Assembly: GCF_050627025.1 (NCBI RefSeq)
Contig: NZ_CP192472.1
Length of the DNA stretch: 64,000 nucleotides
Origin: Variovorax paradoxus_P
GTDB lineage: Bacteria > Pseudomonadota > Gammaproteobacteria > Burkholderiales > Burkholderiaceae_C
Strand: one strand, 5' to 3'
Shown here: piece by piece, positions 7,903 to 16,303 of the stretch
Numbering within the stretch: the first letter of the stretch is position 1
Layout: the number at the start of each line of letters is the position of its first letter
The notes under the pieces: generated by a model
The model's input: the letters and a program-made list of their open reading frames with translations, nothing else
Databases searched by the model: none
Told to the model about the DNA's origin: nothing
Program-made: the position numbers and the translations under genes

Positions 7903-8892
7903 ATGGCGATGACGGGTTACGCGGCACCTGTGCGCACCGGGGTTGCGGCAATGGTGCTCTGCTGCAGTTCGGCCGTGGCCGCGCCTTTTGCGTACATCAC
8001 CAACCAGGGCAGCCACGACGTGTCGGTGATCGACCTTGCATCGCAGCAAGTGGTGGCTACCGTGCCCGTGGGCCGGTCGCCCGCGGGCGTGGTGGCGTCC
8101 AGCCGCGCGGGTCGGGCCTTTGTCTCCAACCCCGACAGCAAGACGATCTCGGTCATCGACATGCGCCGGCAGCAGGTGGTGAACACGCTGGCGGCCGGAG
8201 ACGGACCGGTGGGCATCGACATTTCCGGCGATGGCAAGCACCTGTACGTGGCCGACTGGTACAGCAGCCGGCTGCTGGTGTTCGACGCACTGGCCACGGG
8301 CGCCGCCAAGCCACTGGGCTCCATTGCCGTCGGGCGTGCGCCGGCGGGCGTGGCCGCGCATCCGGACGGCACCACCGTGTTTGTGGCGGAGCGCGACGAC
8401 GACAGCGTGGCCGTGCTCGATGCCCGCTCGCAGCGGGTGCTGGCGCGCGTGCGCGCTGGCAGCCATCCGTTTGCGCTGCTCTACGACGCACCTCGCTCCC
8501 GCCTCTATGCGCTCAATGTGCAGAGCAACGACGTTTCGGTAGTCGACGTGCGCGACATTCGCCGGCCGACAGTGGTTGCAACGGTGAAGGTGGGCAAGGC
8601 GCCCTACGGCGCGGCGCTTGCACAAGGCGGCACGCTGCTGTACGTGACCAACCAGCACGAAGACACCGTGAGCGTGATCGACGCCGCTTCGCTCAAGGTG
8701 CTGCGCACCCTGCCCGGCTTCGGCTACCCCGAAGGCATTGCCGCGCACGGCGACCGCGTGTATGTCGTCAACTGGATGGACGACAACGTGCAGGTGCTCG
8801 ACGCTGCAACCGGACAAAAGCTCACGACCATTGCCACGGGGCAGAACAGCCGAGGCTTCGGCGCCTTCATCGGCGCCCCCGTGGAGCGCTGA
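7903..8892 (+). CDS. Exported YVTN-family beta-propeller protein (second copy in the window)
   Basis: 329 residues. Signal peptide ends near SSAVAAPF. Seven propeller blades are visible through repeats such as DVSVIDLASQQVVATVPVG, KTISVIDMRRQQVVNTL and DTVSVIDAASLKVLRTL. It is a paralogue in architecture of the protein at 1170-2192, on the other side of xoxF and in the opposite orientation. Its position inside the xox-mxa operon, between small exported proteins and mxaD, suggests a periplasmic accessory role with the quinoprotein; the ligand is unknown. Confidence 0.8.
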   Translation: MAMTGYAAPVRTGVAAMVLCCSSAVAAPFAYITNQGSHDVSVIDLASQQVVATVPVGRSPAGVVASSRAGRAFVSNPDSKTISVIDMRRQQVVNTLAAGDGPVGIDISGDGKHLYVADWYSSRLLVFDALATGAAKPLGSIAVGRAPAGVAAHPDGTTVFVAERDDDSVAVLDARSQRVLARVRAGSHPFALLYDAPRSRLYALNVQSNDVSVVDVRDIRRPTVVATVKVGKAPYGAALAQGGTLLYVTNQHEDTVSVIDAASLKVLRTLPGFGYPEGIAAHGDRVYVVNWMDDNVQVLDAATGQKLTTIATGQNSRGFGAFIGAPVER

Positions 8893-8939
8893 ATTTTTCT
8901 CGACCGACCCTTCCCAAGTTCTTCATCACGGACGTTTCC

Positions 8940-9485
8940 ATGCCGACTCATCCCTTCAGCCGACGAACAGTTTCCGTTCTTCTTGCATCCGCTCTACTTG
9001 CCGCATCGGCGCCGGGCCTGGCCCACGGGCCGACACGCCAGAAGGTGAGCGAAAAAGTCACCATCGAGGCGCCGGCCGATGCGGTGTGGGCAAAGATAAA
9101 GAACTTCAATGCGCTGAAAGACTGGCACCCGGCCGTGGCCGACAGCCCCGCGGACAAGGGCAATGCCGAAGGATCGGTTCGCACCGTCAAGCTCAAGGAC
9201 GGCGGCACGCTGATCGAAACGATCGAAAGCTACGACGACGCGCAGAAAAAATACAGCTACCGCGCAAAGGACGGCGGCGCCCTGCCCGTCACCAACTACA
9301 CCTCCACCCTTTCGGTGGTGGCAGACGGCGGCAAATCCGTCGTCGAGTGGCGCGGCGCCTTCTACCGCGGCTATCCCAACAACGATCCGCCGCCGGACAA
9401 GAACGACGAAGCCGCCATCAAGGCCGTAACCGGCGTCTACCGCGGCGGGCTCGCCAACCTCAAGAAGATGATGGAGTCGAAGTAG
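8940..9485 (+). CDS. mxaD: MxaD-like SRPBCC-domain periplasmic protein
   Basis: 181 residues. A twin-arginine-like N-terminus (FSRRTVSVLLASALLAASAPGLAHG) precedes an SRPBCC/polyketide-cyclase-type fold (VTIEAPADAVWAKIKNFNALKDWHP), the signature of MxaD. In methylotrophs MxaD is reported to promote electron transfer between methanol dehydrogenase and its cytochrome. It is 47 nt after the YVTN gene and 28 nt before the MoxR-type ATPase, at the head of the mxa accessory block. Confidence 0.82.
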   Translation: MPTHPFSRRTVSVLLASALLAASAPGLAHGPTRQKVSEKVTIEAPADAVWAKIKNFNALKDWHPAVADSPADKGNAEGSVRTVKLKDGGTLIETIESYDDAQKKYSYRAKDGGALPVTNYTSTLSVVADGGKSVVEWRGAFYRGYPNNDPPPDKNDEAAIKAVTGVYRGGLANLKKMMESK

Positions 9486-9513
9486 CCCCCGGGGCTTCCT
9501 TCAAGCACACACC

Positions 9514-10533
9514 ATGGGCACCCAGGAACAACTCGAAGACTGGCGGCGCCTTGCGCTGCGCGTGGAGAGCGAAGTCGCCAAGGCTGTGATCGGGCAGACC
9601 GAAACGATTCGCCTCATCAACGTGGCGCTGTTCGCGCGCGGCCACGTGCTGCTCGAGGGCGACGTGGGCGTGGGCAAGACGACGGTGCTGCGCGCTTTTT
9701 CGCGGGCCATCGGCGGCGACTTCGAACGCGTGGAGGGCACGGTCGACCTGATGCCGGGCGACCTGGTCTATCACACCTATGTCGATGCGCAGGGGCGCCC
9801 GCGCATCGACCCAGGGCCCTTGCTGCGGCACGGCGAGAGGCTGGTCACCTTCTTCTTCAACGAGATCAACCGCGCCCGGCCGCAAGTGCAGTCGCTGCTG
9901 CTGCGCGCCATGGCCGAGCGTACGGTGTCGGCCTTCGACCGCGAATACAGCTTTCCGCACATGACGGTGTTTGCCGACCGCAACAAGGTCGAGCGCGAAG
10001 AAACCTTCGAGCTGGCCTCGGCTGCGCGCGACCGCTTCATGTTCGAGCTGAACATGCCCAAGCCGGGCGACCGCGCCATCCGCCAGGCGCTGGTGTTCGA
10101 CACGGCCTACCACGACACCGAAAGCCTGATCGACAAGGTAGCGCCGGCCATCCTGCCGTGGGACCGGCTCAACGCCATTGCCGCGGAAGTGCAGCACAGC
10201 GTGCGCGCCAGCGAGACCATCGAGCGCTATGTGCTCGATGTGTGGGAGGCCACCGAGGTGCCGCAGAAGTTCGGCATCCGGCTCGACAACGTGGACATGG
10301 ACCGGCTGATTCTTGCCGGCGCCAGCCCTCGCGGCATGAGTGCGCTGCTGCGTGCGGCGCGCACGGTGGCCTGGCTCGAAGGGCGCTCGCACCTGGAGCC
10401 GGCCGATCTTGCCGCGGTGCTGCCTTCGGTGCTCGGGCACCGGGTGTTCTTTACGCCCGTGTACGAGCTGCGCCGCGCGGAGCTGTCGGAAGCGCTGGTA
10501 ATGCAGATCATGGACAAGATCGCGGCGCCCTGA
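9514..10533 (+). CDS. mxaR: MoxR-family AAA+ ATPase, methanol dehydrogenase maturation
   Basis: 339 residues, cytoplasmic. Walker A is GDVGVGKTT at residues 49-57. The Walker B region reads FFFNEINRARPQVQ, with Asn where most AAA+ proteins have Asp. A sensor region and C-terminal lid follow. MoxR ATPases work with von Willebrand factor A (vWA) proteins as chaperones, and MxaR/S/A/C/K/L are needed for metal insertion into calcium methanol dehydrogenase. Gene order mxaR-S-A-C-K-L is complete here. Confidence 0.88.
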   Translation: MGTQEQLEDWRRLALRVESEVAKAVIGQTETIRLINVALFARGHVLLEGDVGVGKTTVLRAFSRAIGGDFERVEGTVDLMPGDLVYHTYVDAQGRPRIDPGPLLRHGERLVTFFFNEINRARPQVQSLLLRAMAERTVSAFDREYSFPHMTVFADRNKVEREETFELASAARDRFMFELNMPKPGDRAIRQALVFDTAYHDTESLIDKVAPAILPWDRLNAIAAEVQHSVRASETIERYVLDVWEATEVPQKFGIRLDNVDMDRLILAGASPRGMSALLRAARTVAWLEGRSHLEPADLAAVLPSVLGHRVFFTPVYELRRAELSEALVMQIMDKIAAP

Positions 10534-10559
10534 ACGTCCCACCACACACCGAGTCCGCC

Positions 10560-11435
10560 ATGGATCGCGTCGACGAATTCCACTACCAGCTGCCGCGCCG
10601 TTTCGGCGGTTGGCGTCCGGGTGCGCAGCGCGGGCTGAGCCAGGGCAGCGGGCAGGAGTTTGCGGCGCACCGCCGGCTGTTCGACCACCCCGATCCGCGC
10701 CGCATCGACTTGCGCGCCAGCGTGCGCGACGGCCGCGGCGACTGGCTGGTGCGCATCCATCGCCTTCGGGTGGCCATTCCCGTGCACGTGGTGGTGGATG
10801 TGTCGGCCTCCATGCACTTTGGCGCCGAGCGGCGCAAGATCGACGTGATAGCCGACCTGGTCGAGGCGCTGGGCTACAGCGCATTTCGCGCCGGCGACAC
10901 AGTCGGCCTGCTGGCTTTCGACCAGCGCGAGCGCGAAGATCTTTTTGTGCCCGCGCGCCACAGCCGCGGCAACGGCAGCCTGATGGCGCGAATGCTGCGC
11001 GAGTGCCGTGCAACGCCCGGCGCACCGCCCGCCGACGACTGGGCACTGGCGGGCCTGCGGCGCGCCACCGAGCGCCTGGTGGGCCGCGGCGGGCTGGTGT
11101 TTCTGGCGTCCGACTTTCACTGGTCGACAGATGCGCTCGGCGAACTGCTTGCGCAGTTCGCACCGGCTTGCGTCGTGCCGCTGGTGGTGTGGGACCCGGC
11201 AGAGATGGAACCGCCCGATGCCCGCGCACTGGTTGCCCTGAGCGATGCCGAAACCGGCGTGCGGCGCAGCCTGTGGATGCGCGAATCGCTGCGCACGCGT
11301 TGGCGCGAATCGGTCGCAAGGCGGCGCGCCGAACTCACCGCCTTGTTCAACGCGCATGGCATGCCGCCTTTTCACCTGAACGGCCGTTTCGACGCCGAGG
11401 CGCTCACGCGGTACTTCATGGAGACGACCGCATGA
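10560..11435 (+). CDS. mxaS: MxaS, DUF58/vWA-like protein
   Basis: 291 residues from the ATG at 10560, 26 nt after mxaR. It belongs to the DUF58 type: an N-terminal region with HPDPRRIDLRASVRDG, then a MIDAS-like metal site VVVDVSASMHFG. It is predicted cytoplasmic, the usual partner of MoxR ATPases. The stop overlaps the start of mxaA (ATGA at 11432-11435), so translation is coupled. Confidence 0.85.
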   Translation: MDRVDEFHYQLPRRFGGWRPGAQRGLSQGSGQEFAAHRRLFDHPDPRRIDLRASVRDGRGDWLVRIHRLRVAIPVHVVVDVSASMHFGAERRKIDVIADLVEALGYSAFRAGDTVGLLAFDQREREDLFVPARHSRGNGSLMARMLRECRATPGAPPADDWALAGLRRATERLVGRGGLVFLASDFHWSTDALGELLAQFAPACVVPLVVWDPAEMEPPDARALVALSDAETGVRRSLWMRESLRTRWRESVARRRAELTALFNAHGMPPFHLNGRFDAEALTRYFMETTA

Positions 11436-12313
11436 ACCGGCTCCGCGCGGCAGTCCTGGTGCTGGCCATGGCTGCGGGCGGAGCGAGCGCCGCAGCAGTT
11501 GCCACCGTCGAACAGCCGCGCGCTTTCGGGCACGTGATCGGCGACATCGTCACGCAACGCGTGCTGCTGGAACAGGCCGGCCGGCCGGTGCAGCCAGGCG
11601 CGCTGCCCGGCACCGCACGCATCGACCTCTGGCTGGAGCGAAGGCCCTCGCGCATCGAAACCGATGCCGAAGGGCGGCGCTGGCTTGCCATCGACTACCA
11701 GGTCATCAATGCGCCGCGCACGCTCACCGCCATTTCGCTGCCCGCGCTCGACATTGCGACCGCGTCGGGCGACGCACTGGCGGTGCCCGCGTGGCCGGTG
11801 AGCATCGGGCCGATCACTCCGCTCGAAGTGCAGGCGCAAGGCGATTTGCAACCGCTGCGGCCCGACCGGCCGGTGGCTGCCCTTTCTACCTACGCCGTCG
11901 AGCAGCAACTGAAGCTTTCGCTTCTTGCGCTCGTGGCGGTGGTGGCGGCGTGGCTCGGCTGGTGGGCATGGCGCAACAGGCGCGAAGCACAGCAGCTTCC
12001 GTTTGCAAGCGCCTGGCGCGAGCTGAAGCGAATTGGCGACCCCGCAAGCCCTGAAGCGTGGCGTGCGGTGCACCGCGCGCTCAACCGGAGTGCCGGCCGT
12101 GTGGTGCACGGCGCCAGCCTGCCGCAGTTGCTTGCGGCGGCGCCCTACCTGCAGCCGCTGCAGCCGCGCCTCGAAGATTTTTATCGTGAATCCACGCGAC
12201 GCTTCTTCTTTGCCGAGAGCGCCGTGGCCGCATCGGCGCAGACCCGCGCCGCCTATCCGCTCAAGCCGCTCTGCCGTGCGCTGCGCAACGCAGAAAAGCG
12301 CCACCGGCACTGA
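11432..12313 (+). CDS. mxaA: MxaA, membrane-anchored methanol dehydrogenase maturation protein
   Basis: 293 residues. Signal peptide (MNRLRAAVLVLAMAAGGASA), a periplasmic domain of about 150 residues, then one membrane span (LKLSLLALVAVVAAWLGWWAW) near residues 155-178 and a basic cytoplasmic tail that ends RFFFAESAVAAS... This layout and its place between mxaS and mxaC match MxaA, required for calcium insertion in MxaFI systems. Start overlaps mxaS by 4 nt. Confidence 0.83.
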   Translation: MNRLRAAVLVLAMAAGGASAAAVATVEQPRAFGHVIGDIVTQRVLLEQAGRPVQPGALPGTARIDLWLERRPSRIETDAEGRRWLAIDYQVINAPRTLTAISLPALDIATASGDALAVPAWPVSIGPITPLEVQAQGDLQPLRPDRPVAALSTYAVEQQLKLSLLALVAVVAAWLGWWAWRNRREAQQLPFASAWRELKRIGDPASPEAWRAVHRALNRSAGRVVHGASLPQLLAAAPYLQPLQPRLEDFYRESTRRFFFAESAVAASAQTRAAYPLKPLCRALRNAEKRHRH

Positions 12314-12327
12314 CACCCGCACGCCCA

Positions 12328-13329
12328 ATGCGATTCGACCTTGCCCAGCCCTGGATGCTCGCTCTGCTGCCGCTCGCGCTGCTGCCACTGCTGCGCAGGC
12401 GCAGCGACACACTGGGCTTTTCGTATCTGGCCTGGCTGCCGTCGGATCGCATCGGCCGCCTCGTCGGCTTTTTGTGGCGCGCGTTCGCGGTGGGCGCCAT
12501 GGCATTTACCGTGCTCGGCCTTGCGGGGCCGGGGCAGTCGGGTGCGGTGGTGGAGCGTGCCGGCCGCGGCGCGGAGGTGCTCATTCTCATGGACCGCAGC
12601 AGCAGCATGGATGCGACGGTGCACACCAACGGCCTGCAGACGGCAGGCCGCATGTCGCAGGAGCCCAAGGCCAAGGTCGTGCGAGACCTGCTGAGCGAAT
12701 TCGTCGCCAAACGGCCCGACAACCGGTTCGCCTTCATGACCTTCAGCACGGTGCCCATAGTTGCGGTGCCGTTCACGCAGAAAACAGACACGGTGCAGGC
12801 AGCACTCGCCGCCACCGCCATCGGCCGCGGCCTGCCCGAAACACGCATGGGCGCCGCGCTGCTGGCGGCCATTGAAGAGTTCGAGGGCCGCAGCTATTCG
12901 GGCAGCCGCGTGATCCTGATCGTTTCGGACGGTGGAGCGCAGCTCGACGAGGCGACGCGCCAGCGCGTGAATGCGGGCCTTGCGCGCGAGAAGATCGGCT
13001 TGTACTGGATTTATGTGCGCAGTGGCCCGAACTCGCCCAACCTCAACACCGAATCGGCCTCGGCCTACGGCCTGGGCGAAGAGCTGGCGCTGCACCAGTT
13101 CTTCAAGACGCTGGGCACGCCCTACCGGCTCTACCAGGTGGACGATTCCAATGCCATGGCGGCTGCCATGGCCGAGATCGACCGCCAGCAGAATTTTCCG
13201 CTGACCATTCATGAGCGCGTGCCGCGGCGCGACCACGGCGCAGCCTTCTACGTTGCGGCCATGCTGTGCTGCGCGGGCCTGCTCGCCTGCCGAGCGGTAC
13301 AGCTGCAAAGCTGGCGAAAGAACGCATGA
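12328..13329 (+). CDS. mxaC: MxaC, membrane-anchored vWA-domain protein
   Basis: 333 residues. N-terminal membrane segments (MLALLPLALLPLLRR; FAVGAMAFTVLGLAG), then a vWA domain with the MIDAS motif VLILMDRSSSMDAT near residue 90, and a C-terminal membrane span (AAFYVAAMLCCAGLLACRA). This is the BatA/BatB-like architecture of MxaC. The stop overlaps mxaK (ATGA). Confidence 0.85.
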   Translation: MRFDLAQPWMLALLPLALLPLLRRRSDTLGFSYLAWLPSDRIGRLVGFLWRAFAVGAMAFTVLGLAGPGQSGAVVERAGRGAEVLILMDRSSSMDATVHTNGLQTAGRMSQEPKAKVVRDLLSEFVAKRPDNRFAFMTFSTVPIVAVPFTQKTDTVQAALAATAIGRGLPETRMGAALLAAIEEFEGRSYSGSRVILIVSDGGAQLDEATRQRVNAGLAREKIGLYWIYVRSGPNSPNLNTESASAYGLGEELALHQFFKTLGTPYRLYQVDDSNAMAAAMAEIDRQQNFPLTIHERVPRRDHGAAFYVAAMLCCAGLLACRAVQLQSWRKNA

Positions 13330-13877
13330 AGCGGCGTACCGTTCACCTGGTGTTCGGCGTGTTGAGCGTCTGCTGCGTTGGCGTGGCAATGGAGCGCGGG
13401 TTGCGCCTGCGCCAGACGGCAGGCCTGAACGCCGAGATCGCCCGCATCGCCACCGCCCCGGTGGGCAAGGACGCGGCGCCCGCGCCCGTTTCGGCGCCGC
13501 GCGAGCTGCAACTGGCACAGGCGCTGGCGCTTTCGAAGGCCGGTGCGCACGATGCCGCACTCAAGGGATACGCCGCACTCATCCAGGGCGGCGAGCGCGA
13601 CCCCGTTGCGCAGCAGGCAATGTTCAACCTTGGCAACATGTACCTGCGCCAGGGCATGGCGCAGGAGGCGGGTGCCCTGCCCCTCTTCGAACTGGGCAAG
13701 CAGCGCCTGCGCGACCTGCTGCGCGCTGCGCCGCAAGACTGGGACGCACGCTACAACCTGGAGCGCGCGCTGCGCCTGGCGCCCGAGGACCAGGAAGCCT
13801 TTTCAGCCGAGCAGCAACCGGCGCATGAGCAGCGGCGGGTGCGGGTGCCGGGCTTTGTCGCCGGAGATTTGCCGTGA
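13326..13877 (+). CDS. mxaK: MxaK, TPR-like membrane protein
   Basis: 183 residues from the ATG at 13326, overlapping mxaC by 4 nt; the longer frame from 13266 would run far into mxaC. It has an N-terminal signal anchor (VHLVFGVLSVCCVGVAM) and a tetratricopeptide-like helical region (LALSKAGAHDAALKGYAALIQ and MFNLGNMYLRQGMA). It corresponds to MxaK/BatC-type scaffold proteins of the MoxR-vWA system. The stop overlaps a GTG start for mxaL. Confidence 0.82.
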   Translation: MKRRTVHLVFGVLSVCCVGVAMERGLRLRQTAGLNAEIARIATAPVGKDAAPAPVSAPRELQLAQALALSKAGAHDAALKGYAALIQGGERDPVAQQAMFNLGNMYLRQGMAQEAGALPLFELGKQRLRDLLRAAPQDWDARYNLERALRLAPEDQEAFSAEQQPAHEQRRVRVPGFVAGDLP

Positions 13878-14872
13878 GGCTGCAGCTGCCGGCCTCCCGA
13901 TGGCTGTCCGCTTCACGCCGCTTCGGCGGCAGCACCGGCAACGGGCCGCTGCTGCTCGCGCTTGTGCTGCTGGCGCTTGCCGTCTGGCCGCCGCGGGTGC
14001 AGCTGCAGCGCCCGGTGTTCAACTGGCAAGTGAGCTTCGACATCACGCAAAGCATGAACGTGGAAGACGTGGAGCTCAACCAGGCCGCCGTGAGCCGGCT
14101 CACGCTGGCGCGTGCGGCCATGCGCGACGTGCTGAGTGCGCTGCCCTGCGGCTCCAGGGTGGGCTGGAGCGTTTTTGCGGATTACCGCTCGGTGGTGATC
14201 CTCACGCCGGTCGAGGTCTGCAGCCACTACGAAGAACTGCTGGCCTCGCTGGAGCGCATCGACGGGCGCATGCGCTGGGCCAATGCGAGCAATGTGAGCA
14301 AGGGCGTGACCTGGGCAGTGCGCGGGGCCCGCAGCATCGGGCCTGATACGAGCTTCGTCTTCATCAGCGACGGGCAGGAGTCGCCGCCGCTGCGCATCAA
14401 CGAAACGCCGCCGATGACCGACATCAAGCCCGGCGATGTGAAGGGCTGGCTCATCGGCGTGGGAGGCGATGTGCCGGTGCCTATTCCCAAGACCGGCAGT
14501 AATGGCGAACCCGCGGGCTACTGGCGGGCCGACGAGGTGGTGCAAGGCTCGGCCATGGGCGGCACACTGAACCACGAGCATCTTTCGGAACTGCGGCAAG
14601 ACCACCTGCGCTCGCTGGCCGAATTGGTGGGCGTGAACTACCGGCGCCTGAACAAGCCCGATGCGCTGATGACCGCCATGCTCGACAGCCGCTACGCGCA
14701 ACAGGTGCCGACGGAAACCGACCTGCGTTGGATTCCCGCACTGCTCGCGCTGCTGCTGCTCGCATGGCGCTTTGCGCCCGATTTCGGCTGGCTGCGGGAG
14801 CGGCCACCGAAGAGGCGGGAGACCAATGCGGCCGGCGGCGCCCGGCCGCGCGGCCTCACTCGCCCGGCGTGA
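13874..14872 (+). CDS. mxaL: MxaL, membrane vWA-domain protein
   Basis: 332 residues from a GTG start at 13874 overlapping the mxaK stop (GTGA). N-terminal span (LLLALVLLALAVWPP), then a vWA domain with MIDAS-like site SFDITQSMNVED near residue 55, then a C-terminal span (WIPALLALLLLAWRFAP). It is the last gene of the rightward operon; its 3' end overlaps the convergent pqqE by 17 nt. Confidence 0.84.
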   Translation: MRLQLPASRWLSASRRFGGSTGNGPLLLALVLLALAVWPPRVQLQRPVFNWQVSFDITQSMNVEDVELNQAAVSRLTLARAAMRDVLSALPCGSRVGWSVFADYRSVVILTPVEVCSHYEELLASLERIDGRMRWANASNVSKGVTWAVRGARSIGPDTSFVFISDGQESPPLRINETPPMTDIKPGDVKGWLIGVGGDVPVPIPKTGSNGEPAGYWRADEVVQGSAMGGTLNHEHLSELRQDHLRSLAELVGVNYRRLNKPDALMTAMLDSRYAQQVPTETDLRWIPALLALLLLAWRFAPDFGWLRERPPKRRETNAAGGARPRGLTRPA

Positions 14873-16007
14873 CGAGTGCTGCCGAAAGCCGGCGCGAATT
14901 GGCCGGATCGCGAAACACCAGTGGATGCTCCACCGGCGCCGCGGGGTCGCGTGCGGCGGCGCGCTCCACTGCCTCGACCACGCGATGGTGGTCCGGGCTC
15001 TTTGCGCACACGGGGTCGGCCGCCGCCGCATCCTGCGCGAGCAGGTACGCCTGGCAGCGGCAGCCACCCAGGTCTTGCTCGCGCTGGTCGCAGCTTGCGC
15101 AGGGCTCCTTCATCCAACCCGTGCCGCGATAGCGGTTGAAGCCTTCGGAGTCGAACCAGATCTCGCGAAGGCCCTGCGCCTTCACGTTCGGAAACTCCAG
15201 GCCCGGCAGCATCTTGGCGGTGTGGCACGGCAACGCGGTGCCGTCGGGCGCTACGGTAAGAAACATGCTGCCCCAGCCGTTGACGCACTTCTTGGCCTTG
15301 CCCTCGTGATAGTCGGGCGCCACGAAGAAGATGCGCATGCGCTCGCCCAGCCGCTTGCGCCACGCATCGGTGACTTCTTCGGCATGGCGAAGCTGCTCAT
15401 GCGTGGGCAGCAACTGGTCGCGGTTGACGAAGGCCCACGAGTAGTACTGCGTGTTGGCAAGCTCCAGGTACTCGGCGCCCATTTCGTGCGCCATTTCAAT
15501 AATGCGGTCGATGTGGTCGATGTTCATGCGGTGGATCACCACATTCAGCACCATCGGCCAGCCCTGGTCCTTGATGATCTTCGCCACCCGGTTCTTCAGC
15601 TCGAAAGTCTTGGTGTGCGAGAGAAAGTCGTTCATCTCGCGCGTCGAGTCCTGGAACGACAGCTGCACGTGGTCCAGCCCTGCGGCCTTGAGCGCGGCGG
15701 CGCGCTGCGCGGTAAGGCCGACGCCAGAGGTCAGCAGGTTGGTGTAATAGCCCAGGCGTGCGGCCTCGGCAATGATGATCTCGAGGTCGTCGCGCAGCAG
15801 CGGCTCGCCGCCTGAAAGCCCGCACTGCACCGCGCCAAGCTCGCGGCCTTCGCGCAACACACGCAGCCAGTCTTCGGTGCCGAGCTCGTCCTCCTGCCGG
15901 GCAAAGTCGACCGGGTTGAAGCAGAAGACGCAATGCAGCGGGCAGCGGTAGGTCAGCTCGGCCAGCAGCCACAGCGGCGGTCCGGGGCGGGGTGCCGCAT
16001 GGGTCAT
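14856..16007 (-). CDS. pqqE: PqqE, radical SAM PQQ peptide cross-linking enzyme
   Basis: 383 residues from the ATG at 16007, which overlaps the pqqD stop (ATGA). Radical SAM cluster motif CPLHCVFC (Cys22, Cys26, Cys29) and a C-terminal SPASM region with Cys-rich motifs (CVNGWGSMF, PCHTAKMLPG, PCASCDQREQDLGGCRCQ). PqqE forms the carbon-carbon bond between Glu and Tyr of PqqA while that peptide is held by PqqD. Length matches the family. Confidence 0.97.
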   Translation of the reverse strand: MTHAAPRPGPPLWLLAELTYRCPLHCVFCFNPVDFARQEDELGTEDWLRVLREGRELGAVQCGLSGGEPLLRDDLEIIIAEAARLGYYTNLLTSGVGLTAQRAAALKAAGLDHVQLSFQDSTREMNDFLSHTKTFELKNRVAKIIKDQGWPMVLNVVIHRMNIDHIDRIIEMAHEMGAEYLELANTQYYSWAFVNRDQLLPTHEQLRHAEEVTDAWRKRLGERMRIFFVAPDYHEGKAKKCVNGWGSMFLTVAPDGTALPCHTAKMLPGLEFPNVKAQGLREIWFDSEGFNRYRGTGWMKEPCASCDQREQDLGGCRCQAYLLAQDAAAADPVCAKSPDHHRVVEAVERAAARDPAAPVEHPLVFRDPANSRRLSAALVTPGE

Positions 16008-16303
16008 GCGGGCTCCCAGCGCAGCCAGTTCTGCTGCGCTGCCATTTCGACGAAGCCGCGCACCTCGGGTTCGAGCCCGGTGGTGTCGAAGGCCTGTTCG
16101 AGGTCGGCCACGATCTGCGCCACGCTGCGCTCGCCGTCGCAGCGCCTCATGATCTCGCCGGCGCTGCCGTTCAGACGCACCATGCCTTCGGGGTACAGCA
16201 GCACATGGCACTCTTGCGCCGGCTCCCATTGCAGGCGAAAGCCGGGGCCTATGCGGGGTTTGCTTTCGGCGTTGAGCGCGGTGTTGTTGGTCATGCCGTT
16301 CAT
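16004..16303 (-). CDS. pqqD: PqqD, PqqA peptide chaperone
   Basis: 99 residues from the ATG at 16303, which overlaps the pqqC stop; a second ATG at 16294 is also possible. Core motifs FRLQWEPAQECHVLLYPEGMVRLN cut short here: FRLQWEPAQ, then VLLYPEGMVRLNGSAGEIM and a C-terminal WLRW. PqqD is the RiPP recognition element that binds PqqA and delivers it to PqqE. It is a separate protein here, not fused to PqqC or PqqE. Confidence 0.95.
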   Translation of the reverse strand: MNGMTNNTALNAESKPRIGPGFRLQWEPAQECHVLLYPEGMVRLNGSAGEIMRRCDGERSVAQIVADLEQAFDTTGLEPEVRGFVEMAAQQNWLRWEPA

